Below are positions 54,081-63,900 of a stretch of 64,000 nt of DNA, piece after piece. Origin of the DNA: Rhizobium tumorigenes (GTDB lineage Bacteria > Pseudomonadota > Alphaproteobacteria > Rhizobiales > Rhizobiaceae); contig NZ_CP117255.1 in NCBI RefSeq assembly GCF_003240565.2, positions 3,020,501 to 3,084,500 on the forward strand, in the 5' to 3' direction. Under the pieces are notes generated by a model that made no database searches, was not told the origin of the DNA, and worked only from the letters and a program-made list of their open reading frames with translations. A program made the position numbers and the translations under genes. Every line of letters begins with the position of its first letter. Position 1 is the first letter of the stretch.

Positions 54081-54433
54081 AAATACCCCCTGGCGCCCGG
54101 GTGCGGCAGCCGCGCCGCCATCGTCAGGCGCGGTAACAACACTTAGCCCATGCAGTTAACCCCCTCATTTTTGCAGGAAATGCGGGAGGCGTCACCCGCG
54201 AATTTTCGCGTATTGATCAAAGGTAAGTTATGCAGCGCGAGAGGGCCTGCAAAACAGCGAGACTGACCGGATTGGAGGACCTCGGGGGAGCGGCCTATCG
54301 GTGCCCGCAGACCGGTCCTGAGCGACGAAAATGGTGCCGATAACGCCTTGTCGGGATTCGTTAATCGCCGGTTCAGGTAGCAAATCGTAAAGCTGGCAAC
54401 ATCGGAATTCGCAGATGCACAAGAGGTATCGAC
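54081..54433. other. divergent intergenic region between expR and ndvA
   Basis: About 350 bases hold the promoters of both genes. I see no coding frame with a plausible product and no clear sigma-70 consensus. AAGAGG precedes the ndvA start. Confidence 0.45.
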
Positions 54434-56203
54434 GTGTCGCTTTTAAGAGTTTACGCAAGAGCTTTGCAATATCTTGCCGCCTACCGGCTCCGCGTTTCTT
54501 TTGTCGTGCTCGCAAACATCGTGCTTGCCGCAATCACCATCGTTGAGCCAATCCTGTTCGGCAAGATCATCGATGCCATGTCTTCCAAGGCGCCGGTGCA
54601 GCCGATCCTCATCATGTGGGGCGCCTTTGCCGTATTTAACACGATCGCCTTTGTGGTGGTGGCGCGTGAAGCCGACCGCCTGGCGCATGGCCGCCGCGCC
54701 ACGCTGCTGACCGAAGCCTTTGGCCGCATCATTTCTATGCCGCTGTCCTGGCACAGCAAGAACGGCACGTCCGCTGCGCTGCATACTCTGCTGCGTGCTT
54801 GCGAAACGCTGTTCGGCCTGTGGCTGGAATTCATGCGCAACCATTTGTCGACGGTCGTCGCGCTTGCCCTTCTAATCCCGACCGCCATCTCGATGGACGT
54901 CCGTCTGTCAGCTGTGCTCGGCGTGCTCGGCGTTGCATACTGGCTGATCGGCCGTGTCGTCATGAGCCGCACCAAGGATGGTCAGGCTTCTGTCGAAGAT
55001 CACTATCACACGGTATTTTCGCATGTCAGTGACTCGATCAGCAACGTCTCCGTGCTGCACAGCTACAACCGCATCGAAGCTGAAACCCGCTCGCTGAAGG
55101 CATTTGCTGATCGCCTGCTGGCTGCGCAGTATCCTGTTCTCGACTGGTGGGCACTTGCCAGCGCCCTGAACCGCATGGCCTCGACCATTGCCATGATGAT
55201 CATCCTGATCATCGGCACCACCCTGGTCCAGGCCGGTAGCCTGCGCGTCGGCGACGTCATTGCCTTCATCGGCTTTGCCAACCTCTTGATCGGCCGTCTC
55301 GACCAGATGCGCATGTTCGCCACCCAGATTTTCGAAGCCCGTGCCAAACTGGTTGACTTCTACGCCTTGGAAGACTCCGTTCGTGAGCGTGAAGAGCCAG
55401 CCGGCCTGGCCGAGATCAAGGACGTCAAGGGCGATGTCGAGTTCCGCAACGTCTCGTTCGGCTTCGGTGGCGAAAGCTCGCAGGGTCTGCACGACGTCAA
55501 CTTCACGGTCAAGGCTGGCCAGACGGTCGCAATCGTCGGCCCGACCGGCGCCGGCAAGACGACGCTCGTCAACCTGCTCCAGCGCGTCTTCGACCCGCAG
55601 GTCGGCCAGATCCTCGTCGATGGTACGGATATCTCGAAGGTCACCCGCAAGTCGCTGCGCCGCAGCATTGCCACGGTCTTCCAGGATGCCGGTCTGCTGA
55701 ACCGCTCGATCAGCGACAACATCCGCCTAGGCCGTGAAGATGCGACGATCGAGCAGGTCATGGAAGCTGCCAATGCTGCTGCCGCTGCCGACTTCATCGA
55801 GACACGCGATGATGGCTACGACACCCGGGTGGGCGAACGCGGCAACAAGCTCTCCGGCGGCGAACGCCAGCGGATTGCCATCGCCCGCGCCATCCTCAAG
55901 GACGCCCCGATCCTGGTCCTCGACGAAGCAACCAGCGCGCTGGATGTTGAAACTGAAAACCGCGTCAAGGCGGCCATCGACAACCTGCGCCAGAACCGCA
56001 CGACGTTCATCATCGCCCACCGTCTTTCGACTGTCCGCGAAGCCGATATCGTCCTCTTCCTGGAAAATGGCCGGGTCGTGGAAAACGGCAGCTTCGACGA
56101 TCTGAGCAAGAGCAACGGCCGCTTCGCAGCCCTGCTGCGGGCCAGCGGCATCCTCACGGACGAAGAAGTCCGCAAGGCACACACCACTCACGAAGCCGCC
56201 TAG
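54434..56203 (+). CDS. ndvA: cyclic beta-1,2-glucan ABC exporter
   Basis: This 589-residue half-transporter has a six-helix membrane domain (SFVVLANIVLAAITIVEPILFG) fused to an ABC domain with Walker A GPTGAGKTTLV, signature LSGGERQRIAIARAI, Walker B PILVLDEATSALD and H-loop IIAHRLSTV. It is NdvA/ChvA, which moves cyclic beta-1,2-glucan to the periplasm for osmoadaptation and for plant infection. It acts as a homodimer. The start is GTG at 54434 (SLLRVYARALQYL) with AAGAGG upstream. A strong terminator follows. Confidence 0.95.
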   Translation: MSLLRVYARALQYLAAYRLRVSFVVLANIVLAAITIVEPILFGKIIDAMSSKAPVQPILIMWGAFAVFNTIAFVVVAREADRLAHGRRATLLTEAFGRIISMPLSWHSKNGTSAALHTLLRACETLFGLWLEFMRNHLSTVVALALLIPTAISMDVRLSAVLGVLGVAYWLIGRVVMSRTKDGQASVEDHYHTVFSHVSDSISNVSVLHSYNRIEAETRSLKAFADRLLAAQYPVLDWWALASALNRMASTIAMMIILIIGTTLVQAGSLRVGDVIAFIGFANLLIGRLDQMRMFATQIFEARAKLVDFYALEDSVREREEPAGLAEIKDVKGDVEFRNVSFGFGGESSQGLHDVNFTVKAGQTVAIVGPTGAGKTTLVNLLQRVFDPQVGQILVDGTDISKVTRKSLRRSIATVFQDAGLLNRSISDNIRLGREDATIEQVMEAANAAAAADFIETRDDGYDTRVGERGNKLSGGERQRIAIARAILKDAPILVLDEATSALDVETENRVKAAIDNLRQNRTTFIIAHRLSTVREADIVLFLENGRVVENGSFDDLSKSNGRFAALLRASGILTDEEVRKAHTTHEAA

Positions 56204-56225
56204 GGCTTAAGATCAAACAAAATAG

Positions 56226-56262
56226 AAAAGGCCGGAAGGATGATCTCCCTGCGGCCTTTTTT
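56226..56262 (+). terminator. bidirectional terminator between ndvA and the monooxygenase gene
   Basis: AAAAGGCCG (56226-56234) pairs with CGGCCTTTT (56252-56260) and is followed by further T residues. The A run on the 5' side gives a T run on the minus strand too, so it can end both convergent genes. Confidence 0.9.
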
Positions 56263-56279
56263 GCATCTCGGTTTACTGA

Positions 56280-57644
56280 TTACAGGCTTCGAAAAGACGC
56301 CCCCGCGTGCCGCGATGGAAGGCGGTTGCCCTCGCCGAATAGTCGGTTTCGCAACGATCCCTCCGCATATTCCGTCTTGTAGATGCCGCGATCCTGCAGC
56401 GCCGGCACCACGTATTCGATGAAGTCCTCGTAGCTCTCCGGCATCACCGTCCGCGTCAGGTTGAAGCCGTCGATCTCACCTTCGACGATCCAGTCCTGGA
56501 GCTCGTCGGCAACCTCCGAGCCATCACCGACGATGGTCGGATAGCGTCCGCCAATTGTCATTTCAGCGAGCAACTGCCGTCTCGTCCAGCCGCGTTGCTG
56601 GGCGACCTGCGCTGCAGATTGGCTGGCATTGGACGGGCCGCCATAGGCAATGGTTTCGTCCAGCCCGTAGCGGGAAAAATCGACGCCGGTGCTTGCCGAA
56701 AAATGCGCCAGACCGGCCTCCGGGTTGGCATAGCGCAGATAGTCCGCATATTTTTCCTGAGCCGCCTTCGATGTGCGGTCGGCAACCACCGTGATGCCGA
56801 CAAGGATCTTGATGTCGTTGGCGCGTCGCCCGGCTGCCACCAGTTCCTCTCGCAGCAGGCGCGACGTCTTGCGTGCTGCCGCCTTGTCGGTCGCGGTGAT
56901 GAAAACGCATTCGGCATGACGGATCGCAAATTGCCGCCCTCGCCCCGAAGTCCCTGCCTGATAAATGACAGGCGTCCGCTGGATCGACGGCTCGCTGAGA
57001 TGATAGCCGCTCATCTGGTAGAAAGGCCCGTCATGGCTGACGGCACGCACCTTTGACGGGTCGGCATAGATGCGGGCTTCGCGGTCTGCCCGGACCGCGT
57101 CGTCGGCCCAGCTGCCTTCCCAGAGCTTGTAGAGTACCTCGAGGTAGTCGTCCGCGCTGTCGTAGCGTGAGTCGTGGGCAGCTTGAGCGTTCTGGCCGAG
57201 CGCCCGCGCGGCGCTGTCGAGATAACCGGTGACGATATTCCAGCCGATCCGCCCGCCGGTCAGATGGTCGAGCGTCGACATGCGGCGCGCGAAGAGATAC
57301 GGGGCCTCGGCATTGACGTTGACCGTCACCCCGAAGCCCAGATGCTTGGTGACCGCAGCCATGCCGGATATCAGCAGCGAAGGATCGTTGAGCGGCAGTT
57401 GGATCGCTTCGCGCAGCGTCAGATCCACAGAGCTATCGTAGACATCATAGACGCCGAGGATATCGGCAAGGAAGACACAATCGAACAGGCCGCGCTCCAG
57501 GGTCTTGGCGAGCGATGTCCAATGGTCCAGCGTCTTATACTCGACGGACCGGTCACGGGGATGGGTCCACAGGCCGTGGTTGATATGGCCCACCGAGTTC
57601 ATGGTGAAGGCATTGAGGACGATATGCTTCTTTCCAGTCGTCAT
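56280..57644 (-). CDS. LLM-class flavin-dependent monooxygenase (NtaA/SnaA/DszA family)
   Basis: This 454-residue FMNH2-dependent monooxygenase resembles nitrilotriacetate and dibenzothiophene-sulfone monooxygenases. Typical blocks are NHGLWTHPRDRS, FDCVFLADILGVYD, TLDHLTGGRIGWNIVTGY, PVIYQAGTSGRGRQFA and EGEIDGFNLTRTV. A separate flavin reductase is needed and none lies in view. The ATG at 57644 (MTTGKKHIVLN) is preferred to a TTG 6 bases earlier. It is divergent from an FCD regulator that probably controls it. The substrate is not known; amine or sulfur compounds are likely. Confidence 0.87.
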   Translation of the reverse strand: MTTGKKHIVLNAFTMNSVGHINHGLWTHPRDRSVEYKTLDHWTSLAKTLERGLFDCVFLADILGVYDVYDSSVDLTLREAIQLPLNDPSLLISGMAAVTKHLGFGVTVNVNAEAPYLFARRMSTLDHLTGGRIGWNIVTGYLDSAARALGQNAQAAHDSRYDSADDYLEVLYKLWEGSWADDAVRADREARIYADPSKVRAVSHDGPFYQMSGYHLSEPSIQRTPVIYQAGTSGRGRQFAIRHAECVFITATDKAAARKTSRLLREELVAAGRRANDIKILVGITVVADRTSKAAQEKYADYLRYANPEAGLAHFSASTGVDFSRYGLDETIAYGGPSNASQSAAQVAQQRGWTRRQLLAEMTIGGRYPTIVGDGSEVADELQDWIVEGEIDGFNLTRTVMPESYEDFIEYVVPALQDRGIYKTEYAEGSLRNRLFGEGNRLPSRHAGASFRSL

Positions 57645-57960
57645 CGACAAGCCACCAGTCCCTTTTGCTGAACAATTTCAGACCCCATGACATCCCTCCG
57701 CGCAACGAACACGGCTGCCGGATGGCGCCGCTGCGCGATCATAGGGTCGATGACAGCCCCGACAAAGGGGGGCGTTCTCTCCAACATGCTTCCTGTGAAA
57801 AATTCGACTCATTTTGCCCGTAACCGAGCAATTCTCGAAGCCTCGGTCGCCACACTACAGCAACTGTCGAAATCAGGCATGATCAGTCGAGGCAATTGGC
57901 ATTGCGATCAGTTGCCCGCTATATGTCGGTGCGGACCCTGAACATAAAATCGAGGCCTTG

Positions 57961-58680
57961 ATGGCAAAGACCGAGACAGACGACAGCGAGGAAACAGCGC
58001 GCGTGCGCGGTTCCGGCACGCAGAGCGTATACGCCGCGTTGCGCGGAGAAATCCTCGCGATGGTGCTGGCGCCCGGCAGTCCGCTGGATGAGGTGCGATT
58101 ATCCGAGCGTTTCAAGATGTCGCGCACACCCATCCGCGAAGCGCTTCTGCGCCTGGCAGCCGATGGCTTTGTCACGACGCTGCCGAACCGTAACACCATC
58201 GTCGCCACCATAGATTTTGCAACGCTGCCGACCTATTTCGAAGCGCTGGCGCTGATGTACCGCGTGACTACCCGTGGGGCTGCGCTGCGTGGCAAACCTG
58301 CAGCCATGGCGAAAATCCGTGCCCACCAGAACCAGTTCGCCGCGGCCGTCGAGGCGCGCGACGCCTTTGCGATGATCGAGGCAAATCGGGAATTTCACGT
58401 GGCGATCGCCGAACTCGGCGGGAATGCCTACTACACCAATTTCTTTGCCCGGCTGCTCGACGAGGGCCGGCGCATCCTCAGGCTTTATTATTCCACCTTC
58501 GACGATCGTCTGCCCCGCCAGTATGTCGATGAACACGAGGAAATGATTGCCGCCATCGAGACGGGCGATGTCGAGCGCGCCGACAGGCTGGCCATCGATC
58601 ACGCCGCCCAGATCGTTCGCCAGATCCAGGATTATGTCGCGCGCCACCTGCAGGAGCCGATCGATCTCAAGATCGGCTGA
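57961..58680 (+). CDS. GntR-family regulator with FCD domain
   Basis: This 239-residue protein has an N-terminal GntR winged helix (PLDEVRLSERFKMSRTPIRE, LLRLAADGFVTTLPNRNTIV) and a C-terminal FCD helical ligand domain with metal-ligand type residues (FHVAIAELGGNAYYTNF; DEHEEMIAAIETGD; DHAAQIVRQIQ). GAGG lies about 9 bases before the ATG at 57961. Being divergent from the monooxygenase gene over about 316 bases, it is its probable regulator. The ligand is unknown. Confidence 0.88.
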   Translation: MAKTETDDSEETARVRGSGTQSVYAALRGEILAMVLAPGSPLDEVRLSERFKMSRTPIREALLRLAADGFVTTLPNRNTIVATIDFATLPTYFEALALMYRVTTRGAALRGKPAAMAKIRAHQNQFAAAVEARDAFAMIEANREFHVAIAELGGNAYYTNFFARLLDEGRRILRLYYSTFDDRLPRQYVDEHEEMIAAIETGDVERADRLAIDHAAQIVRQIQDYVARHLQEPIDLKIG

Positions 58681-58985
58681 TGGGGAAACTTTGAATTCGG
58701 AGAGCTTTTAGGGACGGCCACGTCGTTTCGCAGCAGCAGGAGAGACGTCAATCTACCCGCCCGATCCTACCCTAAAGCTGATAGCGATCGCGCCCTGCCC
58801 TTTCGGACGGGTGGCTTTTGGCAGATTTTTCGCGGCAGCGATATGGCAAATCGCAGCTCTGCTAAAATGTGGAGTTTTTTTCAAAAGCATATACAAACCG
58901 AACAGAGGTGACGCCGCTTGCGTTCGATAGCGGCACGAGCATCGGTCGCGCACGGCGATCGCTGCACTGCGGACCGGGGATTGTA
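58681..58985. other. intergenic region upstream of hutC
   Basis: About 300 bases with no gene I can support. Near 58888-58896 is CATATACAA, and before hutD (59712-59721) is CTTATAGACA; both resemble half of a TGTATATACA-type HutC site. This is weak. The hutC promoter should be in the AT-rich part around 58850-58900. Confidence 0.35.
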
Positions 58986-59699
58986 TTGAAGTCCATCCAT
59001 CAGAGCATTTACGACGACATCGAGACCAAGATCATGGACGGCACCTGGCAGCCGGGCCAGCGCATCCCGTTCGAACACGAGCTGGAACGGGAGTACGGTT
59101 GCTCCCGGATGACCGTCAACAAGGCGCTCACGGCTCTTGCCGACCGCGGCATGATCCTGCGCAAGCGCCGCGCCGGTTCCTTCGTCGCACCGCCGCAGAT
59201 CGACCGGACCGTGATGGAGATCCAGGACATCGGCGCGGACGCCCGGACTGCCGGGCACGACTACACATTCCGGATCCTGTCGAGCAAGATCGAGCGCCTT
59301 GGCCCGTCGGAGGCCCTGAAACTCGGCGAGGAGGCCGGCAAGGAACTGTTGCGGCTCACCTGCCTTCACATCGTCGACCACAAGCCGCATGCTATCGAGC
59401 ACCGGGTTATCATGCTGGACACTGTGCCGCGCGCGCGCTTCGAGACATTCGAGACTAAGCCGCCCGGCAGTTGGCTGCTGGAGCAGGTTCCGTGGTCGGA
59501 GGCCCGGCACGTCATCAGGGCAGTTGCCGCGGACGGCAGCACGGCAAAAACTCTCGATATGCAGAAGGGAGAGCCCTGCCTCGTGCTATCCCGCCAGACA
59601 TGGCAGAGCGGCCGCACCGTGACGTTTGCTGAAATCATTCATCCCGGCGACCGCTATCAGTTCGCAGGTGTCTTCCGCCCGTTGAGTGCAACAGCGTAG
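58986..59699 (+). CDS. hutC: histidine utilisation repressor HutC
   Basis: This 237-residue GntR protein of the HutC/UTRA group has the winged helix LEREYGCSRMTVNKALTALA with RRAGSFVAPP, and a UTRA domain (LLRLTCLHIVDHKPHAIEHRVI; PWSEARHVIRAVAAD). HutC binds urocanate and represses hut genes. I start at TTG 58986 (GTATTGAAGTCC), preceded by GGGGA 6 bases upstream; this gives the family N-terminus (KSIHQSIYDDIE). Longer frames add an unlike leader. hutD lies 52 bases downstream; the catabolic hutUGHI genes are not in this window. Confidence 0.87.
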   Translation: MKSIHQSIYDDIETKIMDGTWQPGQRIPFEHELEREYGCSRMTVNKALTALADRGMILRKRRAGSFVAPPQIDRTVMEIQDIGADARTAGHDYTFRILSSKIERLGPSEALKLGEEAGKELLRLTCLHIVDHKPHAIEHRVIMLDTVPRARFETFETKPPGSWLLEQVPWSEARHVIRAVAADGSTAKTLDMQKGEPCLVLSRQTWQSGRTVTFAEIIHPGDRYQFAGVFRPLSATA

Positions 59700-59751
59700 G
59701 CGCCCTACAATCTTATAGACATTAGCCGATAAACCGAACCAAGGGACCAGC

Positions 59752-60315
59752 ATGATCGTCCTTCGTCTCAACGACTACAAGCGGATGCCCTGGAAAAACG
59801 GCGGCGGGGAAACGCTGGAAATCGCGGTCATGGCATCGGCTGTGCAGAACGCCGATTTCGACTGGCGGATCAGCATGGCAACCGTCGCCTCCGACGGCCC
59901 TTTCTCACGCTTTCCGGGGATAGACCGCATCCTCACGGTTATCGACGGCGATGCCATGGAGCTTTCGGTCGAGGGCCGCGCGCCGGCGATGCTCGACCAA
60001 AACACCGCGCCCTATGGTTTTCCGGGCGACGCCGTGACCTCCGGTCGCCTGCGGGATGGCCCGATCGCCGATCTGAATGTGATGGCGAGACGCGGGATTG
60101 CGCATTCTGTCAAAAGGATCGAGGCCTGCGACCTGCCGCAATCGGAAGCGATGTCTCAGACCTCGTTTCTGTTTGCGCTGGCGCCGATGGCATTCCGTGT
60201 CGGACTGGAAGAGATCGCGCTGCAGCGACACGACACGCTGGATCTGTCGGGCGCAATGATGGCGGATATTGTCGTCGAGACATCCGGTGAAGGCCTGCTC
60301 ATCGCCATAGGTTGA
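59752..60315 (+). CDS. hutD: HutD-family protein
   Basis: This 187-residue cupin-like protein begins MIVLRLNDYKRMPWKNGGGE, the typical HutD opening (the WKNGGG motif). HutD is thought to limit histidine catabolism, perhaps by binding formylglutamate. It follows hutC, and the two form a small regulatory unit. It is convergent with putR, whose stop is only 14 bases away. Confidence 0.9.
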   Translation: MIVLRLNDYKRMPWKNGGGETLEIAVMASAVQNADFDWRISMATVASDGPFSRFPGIDRILTVIDGDAMELSVEGRAPAMLDQNTAPYGFPGDAVTSGRLRDGPIADLNVMARRGIAHSVKRIEACDLPQSEAMSQTSFLFALAPMAFRVGLEEIALQRHDTLDLSGAMMADIVVETSGEGLLIAIG

Positions 60316-60329
60316 GGAAAGCGAGCGCA

Positions 60330-60812
60330 TCAGATGCCGCTCTCCTTGATCGCCTGCATCACAACGAAGGTCGATGTACTCGCGACATGCGGCAGGCTGG
60401 AAATCTTCTCGCCGAGCACCTGCCGGTATTTCCTGACGTCCGACGTGCGGACCTTCAGCAGATAGTCGAACTGGCCGGCAATCATATGGCACTCCTCGAC
60501 TTCCTTGATCTTCGCGACCCGGCTGTTGAATTCCTCCAACGCCTTCTCGCGCGTATCGGACAGCTTCACTTCGGCGAAAGCGATGTGATCGAGGCCAAGT
60601 TTCTGCGGATCGAGCCTGGCATGGAAGCCAAGAATATAGCCGTCTTCCATCAGCCGTTTCAGTCGCACCTGGCAGGGTGTTTTCGAAAGACCCACCCTTT
60701 TCGACAGGTCGGTGATCGTCATCCGCCCGTCTTCGACAAGTGCATCCATGATTTTTCGATCAAGATGATCGATTTCACCGCTATTGGCCTCATCAGGCAT
60801 CGATTTCACCAT
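60330..60812 (-). CDS. putR: Lrp/AsnC-family regulator PutR, proline responsive
   Basis: This 160-residue protein has an N-terminal helix-turn-helix (MTITDLSKRVGLSKTPCQVRL) and a C-terminal RAM domain (VEECHMIAGQFDYLLKVRTSD). It is divergent from putA over about 110 bases, as in Agrobacterium and Rhizobium, where PutR activates putA in response to proline. Start is uncertain: the ATG at 60812 or the one 4 codons later, which has GGTGAAA upstream. Confidence 0.87.
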   Translation of the reverse strand: MVKSMPDEANSGEIDHLDRKIMDALVEDGRMTITDLSKRVGLSKTPCQVRLKRLMEDGYILGFHARLDPQKLGLDHIAFAEVKLSDTREKALEEFNSRVAKIKEVEECHMIAGQFDYLLKVRTSDVRKYRQVLGEKISSLPHVASTSTFVVMQAIKESGI

Positions 60813-60894
60813 AAAAGCATAACTAATCGGAGAAACTGCAACATCAGGGCCAACTATAAGGGCAGATCGACTTCGGCCACAATGCTATAAACGA

Positions 60895-60904
60895 TTCACG
60901 TGAA
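60895..60904. promoter_or_regulatory. perfect palindrome upstream of putA
   Basis: TTCACGTGAA (60895-60904) is a perfect 10-base palindrome 18 bases before the putA start. It lies in the putR-putA divergent region where an Lrp-type activator should bind. Its place so near the start suggests a transcription start or downstream operator rather than an upstream activation site. Confidence 0.35.
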
Positions 60905-60922
60905 ATCACGCATTTGGCAGGG

Positions 60923-63900
60923 ATGACCGCGATGCAGACAGCCGTTCCCGAGAAGACCGTCGAAACCGCTGGCAGCACGCCGATATTTGCGGATTTTGCC
61001 CCACCCGTTTTTCCGCCCGCACCCCTGCGCAAGGCGATCACCGCCGCCTATCGCCTTCCGGAAGCGGAATGCGTACCGCGACTGGTGGAAGCGGCAACGC
61101 TGCCCGAAGATATCCGCGCCACCGCACGCCAGACTGCCACCAAGCTGATCGTCGCCCTGCGCGCCAAACATAAAGGCTCCGGCGTAGAGGGACTGGTGCA
61201 TGAATATTCGCTCTCCAGCCAGGAGGGCGTGGCTCTCATGTGCCTTGCAGAGGCCCTGCTGCGCATTCCGGATACTGCGACGCGTGACGCACTGATCCGC
61301 GACAAGATCGCCAATGGCGATTGGCGCTCGCATATCGGCGGCGGTCGCTCGCTCTTCGTCAATGCCGCCACCTGGGGCCTCGTCGTCACCGGCAAGCTGA
61401 CTTCGACCGTCAACGATCCCGGCCTGTCTGCGGCGCTCACGCGGCTGATCGCCCGGGCCGGCGAACCGGTGATCCGCCGCGGCGTCGACATGGCCATGCG
61501 GATGATGGGCGAGCAGTTCGTCACCGGCGAAACCATCGACGAGGCGCTGCGGCGCTCGCGTGCGCTGGAAGCCAGAGGTTTCGGCTATTCCTACGACATG
61601 CTGGGAGAAGCCGCGACGACGGCAGCCGATGCGAAACGCTATTTTGCCGACTACGAAAATGCCATCCATGCCATCGGCAAGGCATCCGCCGGCCGCGGCA
61701 TTTATAGCGGCCCGGGCATCTCCATAAAGCTGTCAGCCCTGCACCCGCGCTATTCGCGCGCCCAGAGCACCCGCGTCATGACCGAACTGCTGCCGGCCGT
61801 CAAAAAGCTGGCTCTCATTGCAAAAGGCTACGATATCGGCCTCAACATCGACGCGGAGGAGGCCGATCGCCTCGAACTGTCGCTCGACCTGCTCGAAGCC
61901 CTGCGCCTCGATCCCGATCTATCCGGCTGGAACGGCATGGGTTTCGTCGTCCAGGCCTATGGCAAACGCTGCCCCGCTGTACTCGACTTCATCATCGATC
62001 TCGCAGAGCGGGCCAAGCACCGCATCATGGTCCGTCTCGTCAAGGGTGCCTACTGGGATGCTGAAATCAAGCGCGCGCAGGTCGACGGCCTTGCTGATTT
62101 CCCGGTCTATACTCGCAAGATCTACACAGACGTCTCCTATATCGCCTGCGCGAAAAAGCTGCTGGCATCGCAGGAACGCGTGTTCCCCCAGTTCGCCACC
62201 CACAATGCCCAGACGCTGGCAACGATCCACGCCATGGCCGGCCCCGCCTTCAAGGTCGGCGACTATGAATTCCAGTGCCTGCACGGCATGGGCGAGCCGC
62301 TCTATGACGAGGTCGTCGGCAGCAGCAATCTCGACCGACCGTGCCGCATCTACGCTCCTGTAGGCACTCATGAAACGCTGCTCGCCTACCTCGTCCGACG
62401 GCTGCTCGAAAACGGAGCCAATTCCTCCTTCGTCAACCGAATCGCCGATCCGGCCATCTCCGTCGACGAACTGACGGCCGATCCCGTCGAAATCGTCCGC
62501 GCAATGCCAACAGTCGGCGCCCGTCATGAGCAGATCAAGCGCCCTGCCGATCTCTACGGCGAACGTCGCAACTCCGCTGGACTCGATCTCTCAGACGAAA
62601 CCACGTTGTCCGAATTGTCGAGCGTGCTGCGCGAAGGCACGAAAGTCGAATGGACCGCAGCCCCTGCGCACGGCAGCGGCAACCCTGCCCAGCCTGTCCG
62701 CAACCCCGCAGACAACAGCGACATCGTTGGCACCGTCAAGGAGGCCACCGACTCCGAGGTGCAGCAGGCCGTGACCCTCGCCACTGCCGCCACCGCATCC
62801 TGGAGCGCCACGCCAACGGCCGAACGTGCCGCGTGCCTGTTACGCGCCGCCGACCTGCTGCAGCAGCGGATGCCGGACCTTTTGGGACTGATCATGCGCG
62901 AGGCCGGCAAATCCCTGCCGAACGCCATCGGTGAAGTGCGGGAAGCAATCGATTTCCTGCGCTACTACGCCGAGCAGGCCAACCGTACAATAGGCCTGGC
63001 GCACCACGCTCTCGGTCCAATCGTCTGCATCAGCCCCTGGAATTTTCCATTGGCCATTTTTGCCGGTCAGATTGCGGCGGCTCTGGTCGCAGGCAATCCG
63101 GTGCTGGCAAAACCTGCCGAAGAGACGCCGCTCATTGCCGCCGAAGCGGTGCGTATCCTGCATCAGGCAGGCATTCCGGGAGATGCCCTGCAGTTGCTGC
63201 CCGGCGACGGCCGGGTCGGTGCCGCATTGGTCGGAAACGAGGCCATTGCCGGCGTCATGTTCACCGGCTCGACAGATGTAGCCCGGCTGATCCAGGCACA
63301 GCTCGCAAACCGCCTCTCGGAGAATGGCAAGCCAATTCCCTTCATCGCCGAAACAGGCGGCCAGAACGCCATGATCGTCGACAGTTCGGCCCTTGCCGAA
63401 CAGGTGGTCGCCGACGTCATCGCCTCGGCTTTCGACAGCGCCGGTCAGCGCTGCTCGGCATTGCGCGTCCTCTGCCTGCAGGATGAGGTGGCTGACCGTG
63501 TGCTCGACATGCTGAAGGGCGCCCTCAACGAGCTCGTCATCGGCCGCACCGATAGCCTGGCTGTCGACATCGGCCCGGTGATCACGGCTGAAGCGAAAAG
63601 CAACATCGAAACGCATATCGACGCCATGCGCGGCATCGGCGCCGAAGTCGAGCAGCTCGCCCTGACAGCCGCCACCGCAAACGGCACGTTCGTTCCGCCG
63701 ACGATCATCGAACTCCGCCAGCTGTCGGACCTGAAGCAGGAAGTCTTCGGCCCCGTACTGCACGTGCTGCGCTATCGGCGCGACGATCTCGACCGGCTGA
63801 TCGACGATATCAACGCCACCGGCTACGGCCTGACTTTTGGTCTGCATACCCGACTGGACGAAACCATTGCCCATGTGACAAACCGCGTCAAAGCCGGCAA

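Noticed and set aside
54228..54533. 101-codon minus-strand open frame in the expR-ndvA gap
   Set aside because: It overlaps the ndvA start antisense and has no recognisable feature.
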